Source: Methanocrinis alkalitolerans (GTDB lineage Archaea > Halobacteriota > Methanosarcinia > Methanotrichales > Methanotrichaceae). From it: a stretch of DNA of 58,935 nt. The notes beneath the pieces are model-generated. The model saw nothing but the letters and a program-made list of their open reading frames with translations. It did no database searches and had not been told where the DNA came from. Position numbers and translations under genes: made by a program. The stretch spans positions 1 through 58,935 of the forward strand of contig NZ_JARFPL010000015.1 in the NCBI RefSeq assembly GCF_029167205.1. Reading direction: 5' to 3'. Shown here one piece after another: positions 7,762 through 15,904 of the stretch (its first letter is position 1; each line of letters starts with the position of its first letter).

Positions 7762-9180
7762 ATGGCCGCCAGAGAGAAGGTCATCGGACCTGCTGGATTC
7801 TACGGCACGTTTGAGAGGAAGGGGGGGTCCGCCCCCACGGCCACCCATTACTGCCCGGGGTGCGGCCACGGAATACTCCACAAGATCATAGCCGACACCA
7901 TGGCGGACCTCGATATCCAGGACCGGTGCGCGGTCATGAGCCCGGTGGGGTGCGCAGTCTTCGCCTACTACTACCTCGACTGCGGCCACGTCCAGGCTGC
8001 CCACGGGAGGGCTCCGGCGATCGCCACCGGCTTATCTCGGGCCGAGGACGACGCCATCCTCATCTCCTACCAGGGGGACGGCGACCTCGCTTCCATCGGC
8101 CTGAATGAGACGGTCCAGGCAGCGAACCGGGGTGAGAAGATGGCGGTCTTCTTCGTCAACAATACCGTCTACGGGATGACAGGAGGCCAGATGGCCCCGA
8201 CGACCCTCATCGGCGAGGTGACCGCGACGACCCCAGCCGGAAGGGACCCTCGAGACTCCGGATACCCTATCCACATCTGCGAGCTCCTGGACACCCTCCG
8301 AGCACCGGTATACATCGAGCGGGTCTCCCTATCGGACATAAATCATATCCGAAAGGCACGTCGAGCCGTCAGGAGGGCTCTTGAGATCCAGAGGGACAAG
8401 AAGGGCTACGCCTTCGTCGAGTTCCTCTCTCCCTGCCCTACCATCATGAGGATGGACGCGAAGGGGGTCGAACAGTTCATCAACAAGGAGATGGAGCGGG
8501 AGTTTCCCCTGAAGAGGTTCAGGGACCGGTCCAGCGAGACGGAGCCGATCGAGAGGGAGGCGTCCGACTTCTCCAAGGCCTCCCTCGATTCTATCTTCGG
8601 CCTCGCTGGGGAGGAAGAAGTCGAGGTTCTGCCCGACCCATCCTTTGCCGTCAAGGGCGTCAAGATCGCGGGGTTCGGCGGCCAGGGTGTCCTCAGCATG
8701 GGGCTCGCCCTCGCCCAGGCTTCGTACCGATCCGGTCGCTTCGTCTCCTGGTACCCCGACTACGGCCCGGAGCAGAGGGGGGGGACCTCCAACTGCTCCG
8801 TCGTCATCTCCGGGGTGCCGATAGGCTCCCCGGTGGTCGACGAGCCCGACGTCCTCGTAGCCTTCAACCGGCCTTCTCTGGAGAAGTTCGCCGCCGACGT
8901 CAGAGAGGGAGGGCTTATCCTATACGAATCCCTGGCAGGACCCTTCGAGCCGCCGGAGGGGGTGAGGGCCGTCGCAGTTCCCGCAACCGATATCGCCCTA
9001 TCACGTGGGGTCGAACAGGCCGTCAACACCGCCATGTTCGGCGCCCTGATGGAGCTGGGAAACCTCGGCCTCCCTCGCGAGGCCTTCGGCGGGGCTTTCG
9101 AGCGGACCTTCGCCAAGAAGCCGAAGCTTATACCCCTGAACCTGGAGATCCTGGAGGAGGGGGCAAAAAGCGTCAGGTGA
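7762..9180 (+). CDS. vorA: 2-oxoacid:ferredoxin oxidoreductase, fused beta (TPP) and gamma subunits (VorA-like)
   Basis: A 472-residue protein joining two subunits. Residues about 28-270 are the thiamine-diphosphate domain: CPGCGHGILHK, MSPVGCAVF, and the TPP/Mg motif GDGDLASIG...NN. From about residue 305 a gamma domain begins (IAGFGGQGVLSMG, PDYGPEQRGGTSNC). The same beta-gamma fusion, of similar length, is known in VorA of Methanothermobacter. With VorB and the ferredoxin tail of the acyl-CoA synthetase all four functional parts of a complete oxidoreductase are present. A 9-bp hairpin follows the stop. Confidence 0.9.
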   Translation: MAAREKVIGPAGFYGTFERKGGSAPTATHYCPGCGHGILHKIIADTMADLDIQDRCAVMSPVGCAVFAYYYLDCGHVQAAHGRAPAIATGLSRAEDDAILISYQGDGDLASIGLNETVQAANRGEKMAVFFVNNTVYGMTGGQMAPTTLIGEVTATTPAGRDPRDSGYPIHICELLDTLRAPVYIERVSLSDINHIRKARRAVRRALEIQRDKKGYAFVEFLSPCPTIMRMDAKGVEQFINKEMEREFPLKRFRDRSSETEPIEREASDFSKASLDSIFGLAGEEEVEVLPDPSFAVKGVKIAGFGGQGVLSMGLALAQASYRSGRFVSWYPDYGPEQRGGTSNCSVVISGVPIGSPVVDEPDVLVAFNRPSLEKFAADVREGGLILYESLAGPFEPPEGVRAVAVPATDIALSRGVEQAVNTAMFGALMELGNLGLPREAFGGAFERTFAKKPKLIPLNLEILEEGAKSVR

Positions 9181-9239
9181 AGCCCGGAGATGGGAGCCGA
9201 TAAGAACCGAATATCACCGTCAGATGCCCGCCCCGAAGC

Positions 9240-9267
9240 GCCCGGATCGAAGATGCTAGATCCGGGC
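9240..9267 (+). terminator. Hairpin after the vor operon
   Basis: A perfect 9-bp stem, GCCCGGATC (9240-9248) with GATCCGGGC (9259-9267), and a 10-base loop lies 60 bases behind the vorA stop. It is followed by an AT-rich stretch containing CATTTTTGCC. It probably ends the 4251-9180 transcript. Confidence 0.5.
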
Positions 9268-9349
9268 GGGCAAATTGCTCCATTTTTGCCCATCCAGTTT
9301 TAATCTTTGAATTTGTAATCAGGGCCTATGGGGTCAGATCGATTGTACC

Positions 9350-9366
9350 AAAAAATACAAATATGA
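9350..9366 (+). promoter_or_regulatory. Promoter (BRE/TATA) of the small secreted-protein pair
   Basis: A purine-rich BRE-like run leads into AAAAAATACAAATAT, a convincing archaeal promoter. Transcription would start near 9388, leaving about 20 bases of leader containing GGGGTGAT (9401-9408), complementary to the 16S rRNA 3' end. Confidence 0.55.
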
Positions 9367-9411
9367 CCGACGCCTAACTATGATTACTTCAAGCAATGAA
9401 GGGGTGATAGT

Positions 9412-9816
9412 ATAAAGAAATTTGCAGCGCTATTAGTGCTGGTTGTAGCATTCTTTGCCGCTCCAGCGATGGCAGATTGTACCGGACCAAACTGCCCGGT
9501 GGACTTCAATGCCGGAGACATGTCTTTTGGCACCTGGCCGGCCAACATGAACCTCGACTTTGTCAGCTCTGGTGAGCAGAAAGCCTTCGCCTTCTGGCAT
9601 GGCGACGCTGGCAACGCTCTGGACGTTAAAAAAGACCAGACCGCCGGAATGGTATACGAGGACTTTGCTACACCATTGCGATGGGACACCAGAGTAATCA
9701 ACATCGAGAAGATATCCTCTGGCAACCAGTTTGCTACCGCCACCGGTTACGCTACTGCGAAGAACAGCATATCTGTATGTTCGACCCAGGGCACCGCCGC
9801 TGGCTGTGACTGCTGA
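9412..9816 (+). CDS. Small secreted cysteine-containing protein with apparent ATA start; possible sheath or surface protein
   Basis: The frame runs from an ATA codon at 9412 (Met-Lys-Lys-Phe-Ala...) through a textbook signal peptide ending in AAPAMA before DCTGPNCP. The only later candidate is GTG at 9436, which would lose the basic n-region. The ATA sits three bases after GGGGTGAT, the same spacing seen before rtcB, which supports ATA as the real start or a G-to-A change or error there. The mature protein is about 113 residues, rich in Asn, Asp, Ala and Gly, with five Cys (DCTGPNC near the front; C...CDC at the end). Small disulfide-linked secreted proteins form tubular sheaths in Methanothrix; that identity is only a hypothesis here. 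Confidence 0.75.
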   Translation: MKKFAALLVLVVAFFAAPAMADCTGPNCPVDFNAGDMSFGTWPANMNLDFVSSGEQKAFAFWHGDAGNALDVKKDQTAGMVYEDFATPLRWDTRVINIEKISSGNQFATATGYATAKNSISVCSTQGTAAGCDC

Positions 9817-9840
9817 GCCCAGTGTCTGAAATAGGGAAAG

Positions 9841-10332
9841 ATGGAGAACAATTGTCGGCTCATCGGCCTCGTGCTGATGAGCACGCTCCTCATTTTTGGT
9901 CCGGCGTGCGACGTCGCGACGGCAGGGCCGCTCCCAACAGCAACGGAGCGGGGCTACCCAGAGTCCCTCAACCTGGTAAAAAGTTCCATTGAGGACTTCG
10001 CCAAAGGAGGCTCGCCAGTAAAGCCCGGCATATTCAGCCCCAATGATCTTAAGAGGAGCACCAAGTTCGATTCTTCACTATCCGACCTCACCGGAGTATC
10101 CCTCTTCGACGATCCCGATGACGACGAGACCTTCCAGGGCGTAGTGGCGATCAACACCGAGAGGGGTAATACCGTCACAGGCCAAGGTCAGTTCCATTCG
10201 GTCCCGACGGACGTCAACTACATGGATATCGATGTGAGGAACATAATCGTCATATCCATCAACACCGCTCGAGGCGGCAACGCCATCGCGACCTCCGAGA
10301 TCTTCATCGAGCCGACCCAGAGAGCGTCCTGA
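9841..10332 (+). CDS. Secreted protein of unknown function with INTxRG repeats
   Basis: A 163-residue protein with an N-terminal signal segment (about 5-30, LIGLVLMSTLLIFGPAC; the Cys could make it a lipoprotein-like anchor). The mature part has no recognised domain. Its C-terminal half contains two related segments, VVAINTERGNTVTGQGQF and VISINTARGGNAIATSEI, a beta-strand-like internal repeat. It follows the previous secreted protein by 24 bases and is probably co-transcribed, so the two may act together at the cell surface. Confidence 0.75.
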   Translation: MENNCRLIGLVLMSTLLIFGPACDVATAGPLPTATERGYPESLNLVKSSIEDFAKGGSPVKPGIFSPNDLKRSTKFDSSLSDLTGVSLFDDPDDDETFQGVVAINTERGNTVTGQGQFHSVPTDVNYMDIDVRNIIVISINTARGGNAIATSEIFIEPTQRAS

Positions 10333-10383
10333 TCCCTGGATCCTCTTGAATAATGGTCCGCGCTGTCTAAATCATCCTAATTC

Positions 10384-10959
10384 TCATTCTTCGATCCGTT
10401 CAACTCCATCCGAATTCCAGCTCGTTTCGCGACCTCTTCTGCCGTCTGCCACCGCCCTCTTAAGGGCCCGGGCAACAGATAGGGTCAACGCCTCGACCTT
10501 CTCCCAGTCGTCGCCTCCAGTGGCCCTCAGATGAAGGGCGAACTCGCCGTTGTAGGCGAGGGTCCTCATGAAGTGGCCGTAGTTTCCAAGCTCCATCCCC
10601 TCCAGGGAACCGGCCAGAAACTCGACCTCGTCCCGGTATCCCAACGGACCGAAACGCACGGCCGCGAAGGCGAGAGCCTCTCCGGATGGGACGAAAGAGC
10701 TTCCGATCCCCGCATCCGCCACCTCGGCAAACGCCCGGCCCAAGGCGATGGCCACGTCTTCGATGGTGTGATGATCTCCAGTGGGAAGGTCTCCTCGAGC
10801 CCTCACCTCGAGGTCGAACCCCGATCCCTGAGCCAGGATCTCCAGCATCTCGTCGAGGAGAGGTACCCCCGTCTCCACCTCCGAACGTCCCGAACCCTCC
10901 AGGTCGAGGGATACCTCAACCTCCGTCTCCGCAGTCGTTCTCCTGAAAGAAGCTCGCAT
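10384..10959 (-). CDS. Divergent imidazoleglycerol-phosphate dehydratase (HisB)-like protein lacking several metal ligands
   Basis: A 191-residue protein clearly built on the HisB fold: RRTTAETEVEVSLDLEGSG opens it, then VETGVPLLDEML, DHHTIEDVAIALG and a GHFMRTLA segment. Compared with HisB, the FDHML...H pair reads LDEML...G, the PMDEA motif reads PSGEA, and the second NxHHxxE metal motif reads GDDWEKVEA. Only the DHHTxED motif survives. Two of the normal metal sites are therefore dismantled and IGP dehydration is doubtful. The start is set at MRASFRR; a longer upstream frame lacks family similarity. It is divergently transcribed from purP. Confidence 0.75.
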   Translation of the reverse strand: MRASFRRTTAETEVEVSLDLEGSGRSEVETGVPLLDEMLEILAQGSGFDLEVRARGDLPTGDHHTIEDVAIALGRAFAEVADAGIGSSFVPSGEALAFAAVRFGPLGYRDEVEFLAGSLEGMELGNYGHFMRTLAYNGEFALHLRATGGDDWEKVEALTLSVARALKRAVADGRRGRETSWNSDGVERIEE

Positions 10960-11132
10960 GATGGTCAGGTCCCTTCGAAGATATTTTAAGCTATTCTGAG
11001 AAAGGATCTGGATCCCAGGATATCGGGGTTTACAATCCACCTGAGACCATCGACCCTCGAATAGATATATCGGTCCTGTCGAAGGGCTTATGTACCGGTA
11101 GAACCTGTTGCTCCGTTCCAAAGGTTGTAGAT
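10960..11132. promoter_or_regulatory. Divergent promoter region between hisB-like gene and purP
   Basis: The 173-base gap contains an AT-rich box on the minus strand (reverse of AGATATTTTAAG, 10979-10990) in front of the hisB-like gene. On the plus strand it has AGATATATC (near 11061-11069) about 65 bases before purP. No operator repeat was recognised. Confidence 0.4.
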
Positions 11133-12203
11133 ATGATAGATAAGAGAAAAATACAAGAAATTTTGGAAGAGTATGACCCAAAAGAGTTAACTATTGCCAC
11201 TGTTTGTTCTCATAGCAGCCTCCAGATATTTCATGGGGCTCGTCAGGAGGGTTTCAAGACCCTGGGGATATGCCTTGGCCGACCTCCGAAGTTCTACGAC
11301 GCGTTCCCCCTGGCAAAGCCCGATTCCTTCCTGAGCCTCGACAGCTACGGGGCGATTCTCGATGAGAGCGATCGGCTCATTGAGGAGAACGCCATCGTCG
11401 TTCCCCACGGCTCTCTGGTGGAGTACCTGGGAACAGAGAAGTTCGAGAGGTTGCCGGTTCCAACCTTCGGTAACCGAAGGTGTCTCGCCTGGGAGAGCGA
11501 CCGGGAGATGGAGAGGGACTGGCTCCTCAAGGCCGGGATCGACCTTCCCATGAGGTTTGCGACCCCCGAGGAGATAGACCGACCTGTCATCGTCAAGTAT
11601 CACGGTGCCAAAGGGGGGAAGGGATTCTTCATATCCAAGAGCAAGGGAGAATACCTCAGCAAAGTCGATAGCTCCCAGCGGCATACCATCCAGGAGTTCA
11701 TCCTGGGAACCCGGTACTACATCCACTACTTCTACTCTCCCATCCGGTCCACCGGGTACGCCCTCAGCAAAGGGACCCTGGAGATGCTGGGGATAGACCG
11801 GAGGGTCGAGAGCAACGCCGACGAGATATTCAGGATTGGGTCCATGGACGAGCTGGAGGCGGCGGGGATATTCCCCAGCTTCGTCGTCACAGGGAACATA
11901 CCCCTCGTCCTGAGAGAGTCGCTCCTTCCGAAGGCCTTCGAGCTGGGGGAGAGGGTCGTCGAGGCGTCTCTTGATCTATTCGGAGGGATGATAGGACCCT
12001 TCTGCCTGGAGACGATCGTCACCGACGACCTGAAGTTCAAGGTCTTCGAGATCTCTGCCCGGATCGTCGCCGGTACGAATGTCTTCATCGGCGGCTCCCC
12101 CTACTCGGACCTGATAGAGAAGGACCTCTCCAACGGGAGAAGGATCGCCCAGGAGATAAGCCTCGCAAGAGATCAGAGGAGACTATTGGAGATCATAAGC
12201 TGA
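11133..12203 (+). CDS. purP: PurP, formate-dependent AICAR formyltransferase (FAICAR synthetase), ATP-grasp
   Basis: A 356-residue PurP. It forms FAICAR from AICAR, formate and ATP, the penultimate step of archaeal IMP synthesis. The start MIDKRKIQEILEEYD and VCSHSSLQI (substrate binding) are typical. The ATP-grasp glycine loop YHGAKGGKGFF and the metal-binding tail IGPFCLETIV...EISARIVAGTN are intact. This copy is the more canonical of the two PurP proteins in the window; the other is at 42214-43356. It heads a small operon with a double-SIS protein (46 bases downstream) and a phosphodiesterase. Confidence 0.93.
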   Translation: MIDKRKIQEILEEYDPKELTIATVCSHSSLQIFHGARQEGFKTLGICLGRPPKFYDAFPLAKPDSFLSLDSYGAILDESDRLIEENAIVVPHGSLVEYLGTEKFERLPVPTFGNRRCLAWESDREMERDWLLKAGIDLPMRFATPEEIDRPVIVKYHGAKGGKGFFISKSKGEYLSKVDSSQRHTIQEFILGTRYYIHYFYSPIRSTGYALSKGTLEMLGIDRRVESNADEIFRIGSMDELEAAGIFPSFVVTGNIPLVLRESLLPKAFELGERVVEASLDLFGGMIGPFCLETIVTDDLKFKVFEISARIVAGTNVFIGGSPYSDLIEKDLSNGRRIAQEISLARDQRRLLEIIS

Positions 12204-12249
12204 AGGGCAAAGGCTTATTATCACCCCTCTTCCTGAATTCACCTCTTAT

Positions 12250-13440
12250 ATGGCAGGTCTGATCGACACTTATAAGGATGCTACCGCCCTCCAGTGCTCG
12301 TTCATCGAGAAGCTGGGGCAGCTGGACCTAGAGAGCGTGAACGGCTTCGCCGACTCCCTCGCCTCGTTTTTGAGAGAGAAGGACGAGAAGAACTTCGTCT
12401 ACGGCCTCGCCGCCGGGAGGAGCGCCCTCTCTCTTTACAGCTTTCTGCAGCTCCTCTACAACCACTTCAACGCCTTCCCCTGCACCATGGAGGACCCCGT
12501 CCAGAAGCACTTCCGAGATACGAGGAAGAACCTGGGGATCGCCGTATCGGGGTCCGGGGAGACCCCTGCGGTGAACAAGTACATCGAGGACATAATAAAC
12601 CAGGGCGGCGATATTAGGCTCATCACCGCCAACAGGGACGGGACCGCCCACAGCCTCGTGGAGGAATATGAGAACGGCTCGGTCCTGGTGATCAAAGGGA
12701 AGACGAAGTACGACCTGGACATGACGAGAACCAGCAAGCTCTCCCCCATGGGGACGGAGTTCGAACTGGAGGTTTTAGCCTTCTTGAACGCCGTCTTCAA
12801 GGAGGTCCAGGGTAGGATCGAGGGGGAGAGGACCAAAGGCTGCGAGAGCTATCTATCGACTATAAGGGATTTTGCAGCCCAGTGCAGGCTCATCTCCCGG
12901 GTCGATGAGGAGGGGCTCGCTACGTGGTTTGAGAGGCTATTTCCCCGGAGCGGAAGGTACATCATCGGCGGCGTGGGCAGGTCGGGGCTGGTGGCTAGAG
13001 CCTTCGAGATGAGGTTGTCCCACCTGAACAAGACGAGCTACTGGGAGAGGGACTTCAACACCCCCAGCTTTCAGATCGGCGACGTTTACGTCCCCATTAC
13101 CGGGAGCGGAAACACCTACGAATGTATCGAGGGGGTCAAAAGCGCCTTCAAAAGGGGTGCGGACGTCCTGCCTATCACCACAAACCCGTCGTCGGAGCTG
13201 GTGGAGCTGATGAGAGAGAAGGGGCGGGGGGTGGATACCGCGTTCATACCCGTCTCAGAGGAGTACCTCGACCAGATCTGCGGCTCCCGGAGGACCACCA
13301 GCTGGCTCGTCTCGGAGTACAGCATGCACAGGTACCCGATATTTGAGATCAACGCCTCGATATTCACCAACAGCGTCGTCGCCGTGGGGGCGGAGTTTTT
13401 GGGAATCGAAGAGGCGGGGATGAAAAGGCTCCATGCATGA
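12250..13440 (+). CDS. Tandem SIS-domain protein (sugar-phosphate isomerase or binding type)
   Basis: A 396-residue protein with two SIS domains in one chain: domain 1 about 45-165 (GLAAGRSALS, IAVSGSGETPAV) and domain 2 about 225-350 (GGVGRSGLVARAFEMRLSHL, VPITGSGNTYECI). The second resembles 6-phospho-3-hexuloisomerase, which isomerises hexulose 6-phosphate in archaeal ribulose monophosphate metabolism, but that enzyme is normally one SIS domain. The duplicated form may be an internal dimer or a sensor. The stop overlaps the next gene by ATGA. Specific substrate unknown. Confidence 0.8.
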   Translation: MAGLIDTYKDATALQCSFIEKLGQLDLESVNGFADSLASFLREKDEKNFVYGLAAGRSALSLYSFLQLLYNHFNAFPCTMEDPVQKHFRDTRKNLGIAVSGSGETPAVNKYIEDIINQGGDIRLITANRDGTAHSLVEEYENGSVLVIKGKTKYDLDMTRTSKLSPMGTEFELEVLAFLNAVFKEVQGRIEGERTKGCESYLSTIRDFAAQCRLISRVDEEGLATWFERLFPRSGRYIIGGVGRSGLVARAFEMRLSHLNKTSYWERDFNTPSFQIGDVYVPITGSGNTYECIEGVKSAFKRGADVLPITTNPSSELVELMREKGRGVDTAFIPVSEEYLDQICGSRRTTSWLVSEYSMHRYPIFEINASIFTNSVVAVGAEFLGIEEAGMKRLHA

Positions 13441-13994
13441 AGCGGATCGTCGCCATCTCCGACACCCATCTCCAAGCGGGATCCCTGGTTCCGAGAGGGA
13501 TCGTCGATCTCGCGGAGGGCGCCGACCTCCTCCTCCACGCCGGGGACTTCATCAGCCTAGACGTCTACGAAGCCTTCTGTGATCTCGGTCCCCTGGAGGC
13601 GGTATCCGGAAACTCCGACTCTCCTGAGGTGAAGTCGATCCTCCCCGAGAGGAGGGTCCTGGAGGTAGAGGGGGTCAGAATAGGCCTCGTCCACCGGGCC
13701 TCTTACTCCGCCGATACGACTGGGGCCACATTACTCGCAAGGGAGATGGAGGTGGACGCCCTCGTCTTCGGCCACCTTCACAGGCCCGTGGTGGAAGCGG
13801 GGCCCCAACTTCTGATATCTCCAGGAAGCCCCACCGAGCCCCGCCTCTCCGCCCCATCGGCGGCGGAGATCGAGGTGGATGGTGGCGAGGTTCGGGGGAG
13901 GATCGTCCCCCTGGGTCGGCCGATCTGCGGCTACTTCAAGTATGCAGAGTCCCTCGCCGAAAGATCGGCGAAGGAGAGAGACGATAGGGATTAA
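13437..13994 (+). CDS. YfcE/MJ0936-type metallophosphoesterase
   Basis: A 185-residue calcineurin-like phosphodiesterase: ISDTHL (metal Asp and His), HAGDF (bridging Asp), SGNSD (the Asn of the usual GNCD), VHR and FGHLHRP (last metal ligands). Members hydrolyse phosphodiesters in vitro; physiological substrates are mostly unknown. One family position is altered (a late loop His replaced, VHRASY instead of VHGH), which could weaken one metal site. It overlaps the double-SIS gene by 4 bases and the converging surface-protein gene by 4 at its stop. Confidence 0.87.
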   Translation: MKRIVAISDTHLQAGSLVPRGIVDLAEGADLLLHAGDFISLDVYEAFCDLGPLEAVSGNSDSPEVKSILPERRVLEVEGVRIGLVHRASYSADTTGATLLAREMEVDALVFGHLHRPVVEAGPQLLISPGSPTEPRLSAPSAAEIEVDGGEVRGRIVPLGRPICGYFKYAESLAERSAKERDDRD

Positions 13995-15244
13995 TGCAGA
14001 TCGCTCTTTTCGGCCACAAAGCCCTCCCGGCGGAAGGCGACAAAATCGTCGATGGCGATCCAGCCGGAGCTTCCCGAACCGCCTTCCTCGCGGGCGGCCG
14101 CGACGAAGCTGATTGTAGAGACGTTGCCGCCCGTGAGGCTCTCATTGGTGCAAGAGCTCCTCCCGGCCTCGACGCATTCGAACTCCTCGAATAAGGCCTC
14201 CATAAGCGTCCAGTCCATGGGGACGGCCCCCTCCTCCCAGGAGCGGCGGTGGACCGTTCCATCGGCGTCCCTCAGCCTGATCTCAAGGGAGTAGCCGGAG
14301 CCGGCCCCCCTTGAGGAGAAGGATACGCCGTCGGTTCCGGCGAGGTCCAGGCCGCCGCCTCTCCGGGATGGGGTCTTGGTGATCCCAGCCCATCCGCCGG
14401 GAATGAGGTCAAAGGATATCCTGGTGGCGTCGTCTTCGACCCCCGGGACCACCCCGATCCCCAGGACGCGAGACCCCAAGCCGTCGACGGTGGTGCTCCA
14501 GCCCCCGGCCATGGAGTCGATGATGAAGGAGGGGAGGACCCCCACCTCGACGGTGGCCGTCGATTCTCCGGCGAAGTTTCTCGCGACGAGGGTGTAGGTG
14601 ACCCCCTCCCGGGGCGAGAGGGTCGTCTCGCCTCGGAGGGAGACGGGACCTATCACCGGCTCTATATAGACCTCGGAGGCGTCGGCCACAGCCCAGCTGA
14701 GGGTGAGATCGTCCCCGAGGTCGACGACGGACCTATCGGCCTCGAAGAGCTGGATCTCGGGAAGGTCCCTGGTGCTGAAGGTCCAAACCTCGCCAGAGGA
14801 CCTCTTCTTAAGAAGGTTCTCCGCCTCGACCCACCACAGGTAGGCTGTCCCCGGCGAGAGGGGCTCCGTCAGGTTTATGACAAGGTTCTCCCTCCCCCGG
14901 CCGCCTTCGGCCGTCCCCACCACCACCATATCCTCCTCGGCGGTCCCCAGGATGACGCGGTAGCGAATCCGGGAGTTGGGGTCGAGCCCCACCGATGAGA
15001 GAATGGGAGTCTGCGGTCCTCCGCCGACCCACCAGAGGGGGGGCACAAGGCCGATCCCGATGGTCCCGTCCATGGGGCAGGGGATCTGGGGCTCGTAGGG
15101 GCCGGGGAAGAGGGCGTACATCGATATCGCTGCCGCCAGGAGGGCAAAGAGGGCGACCTTCGCCCCGCTCCTCTGCCGAAGTTCGTCCAACCTCTCGGTG
15201 GCGGTCATCAACGCTTCAAATAAGGCATCAGATATGCTGGTCAT
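13991..15244 (-). CDS. Membrane-anchored surface protein with beta-sandwich domains
   Basis: A 417-residue protein with a short cytoplasmic N-terminus, one membrane helix (about 29-47) and a long extracellular part. Residues about 75-155 resemble a fibronectin type III domain (GTAYLWWVEAEN), about 160-235 an Ig/PKD-like domain (NFAGESTATVEVGV), and about 245-415 a carbohydrate-binding-like beta-sandwich with WTLMEALFEEF and WIAIDDF. It probably binds glycan or other surface structures; no enzyme motif is seen. It ends tail to tail with the phosphoesterase gene. Confidence 0.72.
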   Translation of the reverse strand: MTSISDALFEALMTATERLDELRQRSGAKVALFALLAAAISMYALFPGPYEPQIPCPMDGTIGIGLVPPLWWVGGGPQTPILSSVGLDPNSRIRYRVILGTAEEDMVVVGTAEGGRGRENLVINLTEPLSPGTAYLWWVEAENLLKKRSSGEVWTFSTRDLPEIQLFEADRSVVDLGDDLTLSWAVADASEVYIEPVIGPVSLRGETTLSPREGVTYTLVARNFAGESTATVEVGVLPSFIIDSMAGGWSTTVDGLGSRVLGIGVVPGVEDDATRISFDLIPGGWAGITKTPSRRGGGLDLAGTDGVSFSSRGAGSGYSLEIRLRDADGTVHRRSWEEGAVPMDWTLMEALFEEFECVEAGRSSCTNESLTGGNVSTISFVAAAREEGGSGSSGWIAIDDFVAFRREGFVAEKSDLH

Positions 15245-15415
15245 CTATCATCGTTCCCCGTCCTGACTTTCTTTTGGTCTTTCCCCAATCTCGGATCGTC
15301 CTCGAAGAGGTATATACTTAACTTTCCTGAGTTCTAAATTTTCAGGCGACGTTACCGGGGAGATGGTCAAAATTGGTCGAGATCGTACGGCTTCTCATCC
15401 GGCGTCGGCAGGTCC
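15245..15415. other. Gap without a recognised gene
   Basis: The 171-base gap upstream of the surface protein and downstream of the minus-strand hypothetical gene holds an AT-rich patch (GAGGTATATACTTAAC, about 15306-15321). It could be the promoter of the gene ending at 13991 read on the minus strand. Nothing else is apparent. Confidence 0.4.
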
Positions 15416-15904
15416 TCAAGCTGTCCCCTCCGCAGAATAGCCCCAGCAGTCCCGGGCGTAGCTCGCGAGCATCTTGTAAAGCTCGTCGTAAGATAGGGGG
15501 AGCCACGACCATTCCTCGACGGCGGACCCACCCCCCTCCTCGCCCTCCTCGGCGAGGTCCGGCTCGATCTCCAGGGGGCGCAGGTAGCTGTGGAGCCGAT
15601 AGACCCTCTCCCCCACAGGAACCCGGTAGCAGTAGAGGATCCGGACCGAGCCGTCGACCCCCCGGTACCAGGGCGGCGGAGGCTCGTCTCGAACCTTCCG
15701 ACCGCTGGTGGCGTACCTGAGGATGAACTCGTCTTTGAGGGCGTAGAACCGTTGCCGAGCCTCCGGCGGCTCCGTCTTCGCCATCTTATTCGCGGCCCAG
15801 ATCGCCTCGGCGAGGGCCGCCAGGTCGCCGTCGAACTGATCGCGCCAGAGCCGCCATAGCTCCCGGCCGCTGAGGCCGGTCCGAAGTCGAGGTCTCTTTC
15901 CCAA
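15416..15904 (-). CDS. Hypothetical protein with a WGYS-type C-terminus
   Basis: A 162-residue protein not assigned to a family. It starts MGKRPRLRTGLSG, has a helical first half (WRLWRDQFDGDLAALAEAIW) and a mixed second half with many Tyr, Trp and Pro, ending CWGYSAEGTA. Codon-position GC and amino-acid composition look like a real gene. A longer frame on the same strand (15367-16047) is Arg/Ser-rich and looks like a shadow. It is preceded by a TATA-containing gap. Likely cytoplasmic. Confidence 0.6.
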   Translation of the reverse strand: MGKRPRLRTGLSGRELWRLWRDQFDGDLAALAEAIWAANKMAKTEPPEARQRFYALKDEFILRYATSGRKVRDEPPPPWYRGVDGSVRILYCYRVPVGERVYRLHSYLRPLEIEPDLAEEGEEGGGSAVEEWSWLPLSYDELYKMLASYARDCWGYSAEGTA

